From Haladaptatus pallidirubidus (GTDB lineage: Archaea; Halobacteriota; Halobacteria; Halobacteriales; Haladaptataceae), in assembly GCF_020700235.1 (NCBI RefSeq), contig NZ_CP085305.1:62001-126000 (forward strand): DNA of 64,000 nt, written 5' to 3'. Below the pieces are notes generated by a model. It made no database searches and was not told where the DNA came from. It was given only the letters and a program-made list of their open reading frames with translations. The position numbers and the translations under genes were made by a program. Below, one piece after another: positions 34,734 through 43,491 of this stretch. The first letter of the stretch is position 1. Each line of letters opens with the position of its first letter.

Positions 34734-35494
34734 GAATTGGAATTCTTGGAGATGAAAATGATACTCAAAGCAAATAGGTAGCGGATTGTGCACGGCATCG
34801 TTGATAGCGCCTGGGTGACGCCGATCGAGGGAGAGGAACCACGCCGCTGTCTGCGCTTGCAACGGAAATTTCTGCACAAGTGGAGATTCGGCTCGAACAC
34901 GAAACCTACTACGACTGGATATCGTTCGTCCCGCTGCGTGATTCGGATGCTGGTGCGTTGACGAAGTACTTCGGGAAGATTGCAGGTGAGGACGAGTACA
35001 AGTATCGAGGTATCGAGTGTCGCCAGCGAAGTACGCCGTCGTATATCGACGATGCGCAGAAAGCGTTGATTCGAGCGCTGGATGCGTATAGTGATCCGGA
35101 AGCGGTGTGTGAGGAATTGCGGTCGTGGGTTAATCGCCTGGAGCGTGGGGCGGTCGATCCGAACGAATTGGTGATTACGAATCAGGTTTCGAAAAAGCGG
35201 GAGGACTACACACAATCGACGCGGACTGTTGGGGCATCAGAGCGGGCGGCAGATCTAGGGTTGAGACGTGCGCCTGGACAGAGGGTGTCGTATGTAGTAG
35301 TCGATAATGCGAAGCGGTCGCGTGAACGGGTGATGTTGGCGAGTGAGGAGTTGGACGAGTATGATGTTGGGTTCTATCGGGAGTTATTGGTTCGTGCCGA
35401 AGCGAGTGTGCTATCACCGTTGGGATGGCGTGAGAAGCGCATTGAGCAATTCCTCTCAAGCCATGACGAAATCAGCATCAAGTCATTTCTCTAA
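34734..35494 (+). pseudogene. C-terminal remnant of a family B DNA polymerase
   Basis: Two frames make up the end of a haloarchaeal PolB-type polymerase. The first (from 34734) reads EFLEMKMILKANR, a TAG, then RIVHGIVDSAWVTPIEGEEP. After a shift near 34847 the second reads LSALATEISAQVEIRLEHET and continues to 35494, including DWISFVPLRDSDAGALTKYF and GIECRQRSTPSYIDDAQKAL, with the thumb-like end RRAPGQRVSYVVVDN. The exonuclease and palm domains are missing. It cannot be functional. Its presence suggests that a replication gene of a plasmid or virus was once here. Confidence 0.7.
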
Positions 35495-35765
35495 CGATAA
35501 CACGTTTAGAGGAGGGATCTGTTGTCCATCTGCGCCTCTATAGAACCAAGAGCCACGACCTTTTGAAACTCTCAATCAGTGATGGGTACCAGCGGTCGTG
35601 CTGAACATAGGGTGCATATCTTGTGCGTCAGATGGTAGCAATTCGGGATGCTCTAACCCGCGTAGATATTAGACCTCGAAAATTGACATTCAATAATTGA
35701 TGAAATTGCATGTGCAGAAAAGGCTTGAGGATTCCCCTCGATAATCCGTCGCGATTGACCTATGA

Positions 35766-35963
35766 TTACGGGTCGTTCTTCGCACCGCTCCATTTTTTCA
35801 CGACCTCGGAAGAAATGACGCTGACAACTTCTAGCCCCCAGAAAACGATGATAGCGATACCACCGAAGACAAACAGGTAAAGAACAAGGCGGAACAGGTA
35901 TTCTATCAACGTAATCTCAAGGACGGAGCCGCCGTGCAAAATGACGAAGGATGTGGGGGCCAT
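35766..35963 (-). CDS. Small membrane protein at the end of the OsmC operon
   Basis: This 65-residue protein, MAPTSFVILHGGSVLEITLI, has one or two membrane helices (residues 20-50: YLFRLVLYLFVFGGIAIIVF) and a polar end with VVKKWSGAKNDP. It follows the four-helix membrane protein by 22 bases on the same strand. No family is known to me. Confidence 0.55.
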   Translation of the reverse strand: MAPTSFVILHGGSVLEITLIEYLFRLVLYLFVFGGIAIIVFWGLEVVSVISSEVVKKWSGAKNDP

Positions 35964-35985
35964 TTGTGATCCGGTTGGGCATACA

Positions 35986-36489
35986 CTACTGTTCGGCCGC
36001 GTTCAAACCACGATATGCCATTACGACGCCAACGACGAAGACAATCGTCGCCACGTAGATGGGGCCGAGATGGACCATCCAGTCGTGGGCGAACGCATCC
36101 GCCGTGTAGTGCATCGGTAACGCGAGCGCCAGGCCGGTGACGGCAGCAACGACCGCCGTCGCCCACGCCCAGGTGAGCCGCTGACGTACACCGTACCACG
36201 ATAAGGCGGTGACTGCTATTCCCGTCGAAATGATGAATGCGGCGGTGGCAACGTGGAGGTGGCTGATGTAGTACGCGACTGTTGGGTTCAGATCGGCTTT
36301 CGTCATCCCGTCCAGGGTACTGACTCCGAGTTCGAAGCCGCTTCCCACGAAGTTCAATACGAGGAATACGATTCCATAGCCGATGAACGCGACGCCTGCG
36401 AGCGCCATCAACGTGGATCCGTTCCGAAGCTGTAACCCGAGCTCGACCTGTTCTTCCCGTTCGTCTGCGACCGATTGTTTTGTTGCCAT
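35986..36489 (-). CDS. Four-helix membrane protein in the OsmC/methyltransferase operon
   Basis: This 167-residue protein starts MATKQSVADEREEQVELGLQ and has four helices (LMALAGVAFIGYGIVFLVLN, HVATAAFIISTGIAVTALSW and two more). It has several membrane-embedded histidines (YYISHLHVATAAF and LPMHYTADAFAHDWMVH). The longer frame to 36543 overlaps the methyltransferase gene; the ATG at 36489 lies six bases past its stop. Family unknown. Its position suggests that it acts with the OsmC-like and methyltransferase proteins. Confidence 0.7.
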   Translation of the reverse strand: MATKQSVADEREEQVELGLQLRNGSTLMALAGVAFIGYGIVFLVLNFVGSGFELGVSTLDGMTKADLNPTVAYYISHLHVATAAFIISTGIAVTALSWYGVRQRLTWAWATAVVAAVTGLALALPMHYTADAFAHDWMVHLGPIYVATIVFVVGVVMAYRGLNAAEQ

Positions 36490-36494
36490 TGTAA

Positions 36495-37262
36495 TCACTT
36501 GTGGGCGCTGAGCGAGATGCTCTTCACGCCGTACTTCTGACACGCGTTCGCTGCCTGCTCCGAGATGAACTCGTACTGTGTGTTCTCTCGGACGTCCGTT
36601 ACATCGAATCCGGTATCTTCGATGATAGACGTGTAGCGGTCGACCTGCTCAGCCCCACCGATACAGGCCGCCCACAGATCCTCGTCGTTCTTGATGCTCT
36701 CGGGCATCAGTTTCTCGCTGATGATGTCGGAGATAGCGAGCCGTCCACCTGCTGCGAGGACTCGGTTCGCCTCCTCGAACACCTGCTCTTTGTCCGGCGA
36801 GAGGTTGATAACCCCGTTCGAGATCACGACGTCGAATGCCCCATCATCGAAGGGGACGTCCTCGATGTATCCCTGCTCGAAGGAGACGTTGTCCATCCCT
36901 GCTTCGTCGCGTAGCTGCCGCGCCTTCGTGAGTTGTTCGTCGGTCATGTCCAATCCGGTCACACTCCCGGAATCCCCGACCTGTAACGCCGCAACGAACA
37001 CGTCCGTCCCGGAACCACTCCCCAGGTCGAGCACGTCGTCCCCCTCCTGGAGGTCGGCGAGGTCGAAGTAGTACCCCACGCCCGCGAACGACTCCAGGGC
37101 CCGTGCGGGAATTCGGTCGAGATCGCTTGCCGGGTATCCGAGCCTTTCGGCTAACTCGCGACCCATCTCGAAGTGATACTCCTCGTCTGGCTCCTCTGCG
37201 ACGTCTTGATAGACGCTTTTGACTGCCCGCTCGAGGCGTTCAACGTCGAGTGAATTTGCCAT
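36495..37262 (-). CDS. SAM-dependent methyltransferase, ArsM-like
   Basis: This 255-residue class I methyltransferase has motif I VLDLGSGSGTDVF at residues 77-89, followed by SVTGLDMTDEQ and an ISNGVINLSPDKEQVF region, closest to the arsenite methyltransferase and UbiE/MenG-like groups. Cys200 in LWAACIGGAEQ fits a conserved ArsM cysteine, but the other cysteines of classical ArsM are not in the usual places (another is Cys241). Arsenic methylation is therefore possible but not secure. It sits between the OsmC-like gene (14 bases upstream) and a membrane protein gene (downstream), clearly in one operon. Confidence 0.82.
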   Translation of the reverse strand: MANSLDVERLERAVKSVYQDVAEEPDEEYHFEMGRELAERLGYPASDLDRIPARALESFAGVGYYFDLADLQEGDDVLDLGSGSGTDVFVAALQVGDSGSVTGLDMTDEQLTKARQLRDEAGMDNVSFEQGYIEDVPFDDGAFDVVISNGVINLSPDKEQVFEEANRVLAAGGRLAISDIISEKLMPESIKNDEDLWAACIGGAEQVDRYTSIIEDTGFDVTDVRENTQYEFISEQAANACQKYGVKSISLSAHK

Positions 37263-37276
37263 TCGTCGTCACCTCG

Positions 37277-37882
37277 TCAGTCGTCGGCCGTCATTTCGGC
37301 CGGGGTGTTCACCGTGAGTTGGATGTCCTGAGCGAGTGAGACGAGTGTATAGACCGGTGCGCGTCGCGCCCATTCGTCGACCTGATCCTTATCGAGGTTT
37401 GGGCTCTCGATTTCGATTTCGGCGGTCAGGTTCTCGAAAACGGTGTCGGCCTCTCCGAGATCCCTGAGACTAAAGAGGACGCTCGGATCGCAATTGGTTC
37501 GGACACGAGTCTGGAGATGCTCGATGTCGACGCCGTTGGCGACGGCGTTGATGGTGATACCCACGTTGATGCACGAGGCGAGCGCGGAGAGCGCGACCTC
37601 AATCGGCTCCATCCGGTCGGTCGCCCCAACCCAGCCACCTGCGTCCAGTACTTCCTTCCAGCCACCATAGGGAATGGTGTACTCCCGGGTATCGCGCGCG
37701 ATCGTCTTGCCACCAAGCGTGTAACTGTCCATCTTCGCCAAGCTGTGAGCGCACGTTCCCTCGTAGGTCGAACGAGCACTGAGCCCGAGCTGCACCTCGT
37801 CGGAGTTTTCGGCGGCGAATTCGGCGAATCCTTCTAGTTGTTCGATGTCAACACCGTGGTTGACTTGCGGATCGGTAGCCAT
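37277..37882 (-). CDS. OsmC family protein
   Basis: This 201-residue protein has the OsmC fold signature MEPIEVALSALASCINVGIT with Cys104. A second cysteine at 44 (YEGTCAHSL) could form the redox pair used by OsmC/Ohr proteins to reduce organic hydroperoxides. An N-terminal extension of about 35 residues precedes the domain. It lies four bases after the DUF1059 gene and 14 before the methyltransferase gene on the minus strand. Together the operon suggests handling of reactive or methylatable sulfur or metalloid compounds; this is inference. Confidence 0.88.
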   Translation of the reverse strand: MATDPQVNHGVDIEQLEGFAEFAAENSDEVQLGLSARSTYEGTCAHSLAKMDSYTLGGKTIARDTREYTIPYGGWKEVLDAGGWVGATDRMEPIEVALSALASCINVGITINAVANGVDIEHLQTRVRTNCDPSVLFSLRDLGEADTVFENLTAEIEIESPNLDKDQVDEWARRAPVYTLVSLAQDIQLTVNTPAEMTADD

Positions 37883-37885
37883 GGT

Positions 37886-38059
37886 TTACACGACTTGAAG
37901 GTGTTCCTTCCGGAGTTCTTCGTCTGTGTACTCTTGCTCGTGGACTTCTTTCATATGATTCTTGGCCAGTTCGAGCGCTTCGACTTCGTTCTCTGATTGG
38001 ATAATGAACCGGCAATCGGCTGCTGCCGCTTCACAATCGAGTTTGTGTGCTGATGCCAT
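37886..38059 (-). CDS. DUF1059 family small protein
   Basis: This 57-residue protein, MASAHKLDCEAAAADCRFII, contains QSENEVEALELAKNHMKEVH, the typical form of DUF1059, with two conserved cysteines near the start and a HxxxxH end. The ATG at 38059 is the family-like start; an upstream in-frame start at 38101 is less likely. It is the first gene of a five-gene operon running down to 35766. Its function is unknown. Confidence 0.8.
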   Translation of the reverse strand: MASAHKLDCEAAAADCRFIIQSENEVEALELAKNHMKEVHEQEYTDEELRKEHLQVV

Positions 38060-38328
38060 GGTGGTTTCACTGCCTCCCAGCGAAAGACGGTTCGAGCTCA
38101 AACGTTAGATAGCTAACTTGTGACACACCGTTAGCGGCTGACGCCATGCCCACGCAGTGACTATCCTGCAGCGACTGACGCCCGTGCAGACGATGAATGA
38201 TCGTCACTGATTAGAGGAAGGGGGAGCCACATGCTGGTTTCTCTGGACATACGACCTTGAACCCATGGTGATGCGGCGACTAGGCGGAATCGAGGGTGTG
38301 CTCGATCGACCTCGACACGTCCGTCTCG
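38060..38328. promoter_or_regulatory. Operon promoter region with a near-palindrome
   Basis: GTTCGAGCTCAAAC at 38090-38103 is a 14-bp near-palindrome (one mismatched pair) about 30 bases upstream of the DUF1059 start. It could be an operator for the FilR1-type regulator upstream. No gene is seen in the rest of the gap. Confidence 0.35.
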
Positions 38329-39135
38329 TTAGTCCATGAATGTCTCGAGTGGAACTGTCGGAGTCTGGCGCTGGTAGAACGAGTATTTCGACTCTGCCCA
38401 CTCGCGTGCTTCCTGCGAGTCGGTGTCGACCAATACACGAACCATTACGTTGTCGGAATCGTGGCCGCATATCGCAACCCGGTGGTCGAAGATACCGATT
38501 CCATAGTGCGGTAAATCGTCGTGTAACCAGATGGTGAGATTACCGCTCGCGAGGGTCTCCGCGGATAGCTTTGGATAGGTTGAGCGGATATACTTGGCGA
38601 CGCTCGGTGGGTCGATAATCTCCGCTTGCATGCCATCGATGACCCGTTGGCAAAACTCGTCCCGACATGGCTCAAGGAGAGGGAGGTCGGATCCGACGAA
38701 CCGGAACTGGTCGGTTTCCTTGATCAGCAAGAGGAAGCGATTTATGGGGGCGTATGGGTTGTCTGCTTCGGCGACCGTCACGACCGCATCGGAGCACATT
38801 TCGATCGTGAACCCGCTCTCCTCGTCCGGGAGCCATTGCCAGATGTTACGGAGCTTCCGCTCAATTTCGACTCGCTCGATCAGCTCTGCCACCGCGGACG
38901 CGATAAACGCGCCCAGCGGTGTCGCTTCGTATTGGTACTCATTCCTCCGAATCCAGTTGCGTTCTTCGAACTCGCTCAGCGTCCGTCGGATCGTAGATGA
39001 CGAGACCCCAGTCATCTCCCAGAGCTCGGATCGGCTACGGGGACGGACAGTCAGAGCGACAAGCGTCGGAGCACGGTGTTCGGATCGTGCGAGGTACGCA
39101 ATGTCGTCAATTGGTGATCCCGTGGTCGATCCCAT
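38329..39135 (-). CDS. FilR1-type winged-helix transcription regulator
   Basis: This 268-residue protein has an N-terminal winged helix (residues 10-95; RSRSELWEMTGVSSSTIRRT as recognition region). A C-terminal ligand-binding domain of the FilR1/DUF1724 type follows (ICGHDSDNVMVRVLVDTDSQ near the end). Proteins of this class regulate neighbouring genes in methanogens and haloarchaea. It is on the same strand as, and just upstream of, the OsmC operon, which it probably controls. A Cys-containing stretch (LLEPCRDEFCQRVID) could sense redox state or metals, which is a guess. Confidence 0.82.
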   Translation of the reverse strand: MGSTTGSPIDDIAYLARSEHRAPTLVALTVRPRSRSELWEMTGVSSSTIRRTLSEFEERNWIRRNEYQYEATPLGAFIASAVAELIERVEIERKLRNIWQWLPDEESGFTIEMCSDAVVTVAEADNPYAPINRFLLLIKETDQFRFVGSDLPLLEPCRDEFCQRVIDGMQAEIIDPPSVAKYIRSTYPKLSAETLASGNLTIWLHDDLPHYGIGIFDHRVAICGHDSDNVMVRVLVDTDSQEAREWAESKYSFYQRQTPTVPLETFMD

Positions 39136-39510
39136 GCCACTAGTTCACATGGTTCTGTAATAACTATTCGCTTTCCAGTGAGTCGGTTCCCTTCGACGGT
39201 ACACAAGAGGGTATTGTCCTACTAACTTCATTTCCGATTTCCAAAGAGATATTAGGTTATCAGTGATCGATTTTCGCAAAAATTGTTAGCAATCCAATCA
39301 GTACACCGAGGCTGTCGGCCGAAATTACAACCCCGGCGGTACGTGTCTTGTCGAGAGGTAACGCTTTGCTGCATAGCTACTCTCTATCTGGCATTCTGTT
39401 CTTAACAATTGATTGGAATATGACTGTCAACTGCTGGCTCGAAATCTCGGATCACTTCGGCACGTTTTCAATCAGGCCGTCCTCGACTGTCGCTAGTGAG
39501 ACTAATCGGT
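39136..39510. other. Gap without a clear gene
   Basis: The sequence just before the regulator start is A/T rich and may hold its promoter. No coding frame, RNA or repeat was recognised. Confidence 0.4.
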
Positions 39511-39691
39511 TATAACGTTGTAATATCGGGCGATCGTGAGAGCGACCTCCTCCGTTTCGCAGAAAATAGCGCATTCCACCGTAACCAACCTATTACTACC
39601 ACCATGTGTCACCGGCAACGCGGTGTGAATCTCGGGTGGTGGCTTGGTTCGAAAGGGGGTTCTGCGAACCCCCATGATTACAACGCTATAA
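39511..39691. mobile_element. MITE-like element, copy 2
   Basis: TTATAACGTTGTAAT at 39511-39525 and ATTACAACGCTATAA at 39677-39691 are inverted repeats pairing at 14 of 15 positions. The 181-bp segment has the same ends, length and interior as 33147-33326. The stop codon of the adjacent minus-strand gene fragment begins one base beyond the right end, as nearly happens in copy 1. The pair of element and gene end thus looks duplicated as a unit. Confidence 0.6.
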
Positions 39692-40106
39692 TTAGCGCCC
39701 TCCGTTTCGTTCCGCGTTCGCTTCGTGGGCACGCATCCACCCGGCTAAGTCGGGATGGGCGAACGTGATCTCGATGTGATGGCCACCAACGCCCATCGCG
39801 TCGTCAACCGACAGCGTCCGTGACTCTTTGTAGCTCACGCCGGGTACACGCTCGGCCATCTCTTCCATCACTCGATAGCCGTCGTTCTTGTACGCACAAC
39901 CGTAATGCGTCGCGACTTCTCGATAGCCTAACCGTGCGACCATTACGTCGTTCGTCTTGGCGACGTTCTTTGCGTGCTCAAGCGCATTGAGGTATTTATC
40001 CTCGACTTGCTGACTCTCGGTACGCTTCTCGGGGAAGTTGACTAGTTCGATGTTCCGTTCAGAGCACCAGACTGTCTCGAAGAGCTGGTGATCTGCATTC
40101 GAGGCT
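39692..40106 (-). pseudogene. 5'-truncated gene of unknown function, copy 2
   Basis: About 138 codons are open in one frame, reading DHQLFETVWCSERNIELVNF, then DKYLNALEHAKNVAKTNDVM, GYREVATHYGCAYKNDGYRV and the C-terminus shared with 33342-33509. A stop directly before 40106, and no start nearby, show that the 5' part is missing. The content (charged helices, paired His in GVGGHHIEI) hints at a nuclease or DNA-processing protein, but I cannot name it. Confidence 0.55.
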
Positions 40107-40319
40107 TATTCGTAATTCAATTGCAACAGATTGCTTCCACGTTCAACGAAAATGTCAGTAATAAATATATTACTTTATTGAGATGCCCGAATGAGAGACG
40201 CAGCATCACTGCTGGGTACGATATCTCAATGATACTCAAATACGGTGACTCTTGCCCATGTGTCAGGGCGGGCAACAGTCACTGAAAGGGACAATGCGGC
40301 TCAAAGGGATTCGTCGATG

Positions 40320-40853
40320 CTAGTGATTTGATTTGTCGGCCGTTGCTTCCATCGCTTGGATTTTGAGGATGAGAATATTGTTCGTCGTATCCGTACTATC
40401 GAGTTCTCCCTCAATAACCAGATCTGAAAGTGGTGTCGGCCCAACACGCACTAAATCACCATTGTGGAAGTCACTCAGTGACCCCTGAATATGGATCTCG
40501 GCACGGCAGAGATCTGGATGATGAACACTGCTCAAAGAAATCTGTTCGACGTTTGCATTCTCCACTGGTTCCTCATTGTGAACCAGCGGTACCTTCGCAG
40601 CCTCATCCAACGTCTGTACATCAAGAGCATTAAAAGCAGTTGACGTCGGTTTGTACCCACCTTTCGGTCCAGGTACTCCTTCGACGAGTTGGAGTGCTTT
40701 CAGTGATTGCATCTGATTGCGGATCGTCCCTGGATTGCGATTGACTTCGCTTGCGATCTCTTCACCTTTCACTGCTTCGTCGGTCTCGCTGTGAAGATTG
40801 ACGAGTGCGGTGAGAATCGTCTTCTGACTTGCTGTCAGCTCGATTGATGACAT
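40320..40853 (-). CDS. Winged-helix transcription regulator
   Basis: This 177-residue protein, MSSIELTASQKTILTALVNL, has a winged helix in residues 5-75 with EEIASEVNRNPGTIRNQMQS as the recognition region and the wing VPGPKGGYKPTSTAFNAL. A C-terminal domain of unknown fold contains LCRAEIHIQGSLSDFHNGDL. This type is common in haloarchaea as a global or metabolic regulator. The ATG at 40853 is preferred over a TTG two codons earlier. It is divergent from the pyrophosphatase gene, with a gap of about 550 bases. Confidence 0.75.
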   Translation of the reverse strand: MSSIELTASQKTILTALVNLHSETDEAVKGEEIASEVNRNPGTIRNQMQSLKALQLVEGVPGPKGGYKPTSTAFNALDVQTLDEAAKVPLVHNEEPVENANVEQISLSSVHHPDLCRAEIHIQGSLSDFHNGDLVRVGPTPLSDLVIEGELDSTDTTNNILILKIQAMEATADKSNH

Positions 40854-41401
40854 ACCCAAAAATATAATTTCTCGTTGTTTAAATCCTGCTCTTCCCGATC
40901 TGTATACAAAATTATACTCCCCTACTTTCCTTATTTGGGCAAGTTATTATGCTTAATTGTCGGAGTTTTTCTGGCGATAGGCCAGTTATATTTGCTGCTT
41001 CTCTTAATCTAAATTCATTATATCAATCAGAACTTACAATTAGTCGCGCCGACATGAGTTTGTCTCTCCGCGAGTTTACTCTTATAACGTGTCCCGTACC
41101 GTCAGAAGTGCACATAGCTTCAGATCTATATCTCCTGTTTTCGGTTGGTTAGAATACCAAATAGCTTGATTTCAGTCCTTTGCAGTGACATTGAAATCGA
41201 TCCATGATATACATTTGTGGCACTGCTCGTCCTTGTTGCCTTTATCCTCGCCACTGAGGTGTGTCAGCTGGGTAGACGTAACTCTTTCCCAACCTCGGTA
41301 CTCGTATCCTGATACGTGTGAGACTCGCATCTGCTCTGTTATCGTATACCATTCGTTTTCTAAATAAAAGAGTTCATACAGTCAGCGTGTGATGAACCGA
41401 T
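40854..41401. other. Intergenic gap with a likely promoter
   Basis: TTCTAAATAAAAG near 41356-41368 is a TATA-like element about 35-45 bases before the pyrophosphatase ATG. The rest is A/T rich and has no recognised coding sequence. Confidence 0.4.
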
Positions 41402-42325
41402 ATGCCATCGTCACTCCACGTTATCGGGCACCAACAACCGGATACGGATACGATCTGCTCTGCACTCGCGTATGCACGATTAAAGCAGGCTCAAGGCGTC
41501 GATGCAACGCCAGCACGGGCCGGTAAGGTAAATCCAGAAACGCAGTTCGTCTTGGATCGCTGGGATACCGAGAGTCCGTCCCTACTTGACGATGCTGCGG
41601 GAGAACAGCTGATTCTCGTCGATCACAACGAGTACAGTCAAGCTACATCCGGTGCACAAGATGCAAAGATTGTTGAGGTTGTAGATCACCACCGAATCGG
41701 CGACATAGAAACCAGTGATTCAATCTACTTCCGGAATGAACCCGTTGGTTCTACCGCTACTATCCTCACACAACTGTATAATGAGGCAAATAAAACGATC
41801 GACGCCCAAACTGCTGGGCTTCTCCTCAGTGGCTTGCTGAGCGATACCGTGGTGCTTCGCTCTCCAACAACGACCGACCAAGACCGGAGTACTGCTGACC
41901 GACTTGCGGACATAGCGGGTGTAGATATAGAGGAGTATGGCAAGGAACTCCTCCAACAGAAGAGTAAAATTGGGGAAAAAAGCCCCCGAGAGATGGTTCT
42001 AAGCGATTTCAAGGAGTTTGAATTTGGGTCGCATCAGGTCGGGATCGGACAAGTAGAAACAGTCGAACCGGAAGTAGTGCTGGAGCAACGTGAGGCAGTG
42101 CTCGCCGCAATGGACGACGTTGCTGCAGAGCGAAACTACACTGTGTTCCTGTTGCTCGTTACGGATCTCCTTGAAGAGGAATCCACTGCGCTGATCGCCG
42201 GTGCCCAGATAGACACAGTCGAAGATGGTCTCGATACAACGTTCACGGAACAAGAGGCGTTCTTACCTGGTGTAATGTCAAGAAAAAAACAAGTGGTGCC
42301 ACCACTTGAAGACGCCTTTAATTAA
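41402..42325 (+). CDS. ppaC: Manganese-dependent inorganic pyrophosphatase
   Basis: This 307-residue DHH-family enzyme shows GHQQPDTDT at 9-17 (metal ligands His10, Asp14, Asp16), VDHNE at 73-77, VVDHHR at 93-98 and SDT at 147-149. The C-terminal substrate-binding motif SRKKQVVPPLE lies near residue 290. It splits pyrophosphate to phosphate and so drives biosynthetic reactions. The length is typical of family II pyrophosphatases. It is a single gene. Confidence 0.92.
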   Translation: MPSSLHVIGHQQPDTDTICSALAYARLKQAQGVDATPARAGKVNPETQFVLDRWDTESPSLLDDAAGEQLILVDHNEYSQATSGAQDAKIVEVVDHHRIGDIETSDSIYFRNEPVGSTATILTQLYNEANKTIDAQTAGLLLSGLLSDTVVLRSPTTTDQDRSTADRLADIAGVDIEEYGKELLQQKSKIGEKSPREMVLSDFKEFEFGSHQVGIGQVETVEPEVVLEQREAVLAAMDDVAAERNYTVFLLLVTDLLEEESTALIAGAQIDTVEDGLDTTFTEQEAFLPGVMSRKKQVVPPLEDAFN

Positions 42326-43033
42326 TCTAGAATCATTCAATTTAGCTACAAATGGTGAATTAGCGCGAGATCACGTTTCGAGGTACTCGGTCTGAGTTCT
42401 CTATAGATGTAATCTATCGGGAGCTGTGAACGAATTCACCGCCTCCCTGGTTACCCAGGAAGGTTATTCATCGCACCGTTGCTCGTTTCTCGCTTAGCTC
42501 TTCCCTAAGCATTCCGTCGTTTTGCTCACCGTACCGAGTCATTATACTGGTCGTTGAGGCTCAAGGATAATTTGGCTGTCCATTCATGTGAACGTGATTT
42601 GTTGCCCAACAGGTATAGCAAATCGAGTTATCTCAGTGTTTTTGAGTCTCTACAGCTGTTTTCTTCTAAACTCGTACCCATCATACTCATACTCGGTGAA
42701 CAGCTCTCGCGTTACACTGTCGTAACGCACACCGAACGGATAATGTAATGCACAACGAGATATTCTTTCATCTCGAACACCCGAGGAGAAAAGAAGAATT
42801 CGTTACATCCCACAGTAGTCGACCGATAATTACGCATCAGAACGGACGCAATTTGTGTCCGTTCCTCATCACCGCGGACACTGTGAGGCGGTGGTGTTAC
42901 GCCCGTCCGTGGGAGGGCGTTACGCTGTCGTAACGCCCTCCGTGTCTGTGGTGTCCTTCGTCATCCCGGCTGTGTTGTCCGTTGCTCTCGTGACTGGGGT
43001 TGCCTCCGACAGGACGGCATCCTCGACTGTAAC
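42326..43033. repeat. Gap holding two copies of a 20-bp palindromic hairpin
   Basis: GCGTTAC and GTAACGC pair at 42709-42728 around ACTGTC. GGAGGGCGTTACG pairs perfectly with CGTAACGCCCTCC at 42912-42941 around CTGT. The central 20 bases of the two (42709-42728 and 42917-42936) differ at one position only. Smaller hairpins (GCTTAG/CTAAGC and CCTGG/CCAGG) lie near 42450-42510. No gene is recognised in the gap. The repeats may be protein-binding sites, or ends of lost elements. Confidence 0.5.
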
Positions 43034-43050
43034 TAATTATACTATACTAA
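43034..43050. promoter_or_regulatory. Palindrome-family site before MLRETALFD copy 2
   Basis: TAATTATA-C-TATACTAA resembles the 17-bp palindrome, with two mismatches in the left arm. It lies 68 bases before the ATG at 43118. Copy 1 of this gene has its site at the same distance. Confidence 0.45.
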
Positions 43051-43117
43051 TCTCGACGTATTCACTTCCGGTCTGGCTGGCGATTGTTTACGGTACGATC
43101 TAGCGAAGTGACTGCAT

Positions 43118-43485
43118 ATGCTTCGTGAGACGGCTCTGTTCGATGCGCTCCAGAGTGAGCTTGCTATCGTGTTGGACAAGACATGAGACGAGATTAACGC
43201 TGAGCGGCTTCGACGCGGGTGCTCGAAAATGACAAGGATACATGGCTGCTGATCGGCCTCACTGAGGGGGCAACAGCGGTTCTTACCTACAATCGGCTGA
43301 TGAATTCGATCACCCGAACACCGATCGAGCATGATAGTCTAGATGGGAATGGGTGTCGGCAGATCGACCATCGGCGGACGGAAGGGCAGGTGCTCGAATC
43401 AGTGCAACAGCTTGGCAAGGAGTATTTTGACTGGGCTCATCCGCGCTATCGATTGGTACTCGATGCAGAATATTGGGTTGAATGA
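43118..43485 (+). pseudogene. Degenerate small gene of the MLRETALFD family, copy 2
   Basis: The first frame reads MLRETALFDALQSELAIVLD and hits a TGA at 43185. A shift near 43220 leads to LENDKDTWLLIGLTEGATAV and on to HPRYRLVLDAEYWVE, which ends at 43485. The intact protein would have about 120 residues. This copy keeps the C-terminus that copy 1 (4094) has lost by frameshift. Function unknown. Confidence 0.6.
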
Positions 43486-43491
43486 GAGGGG

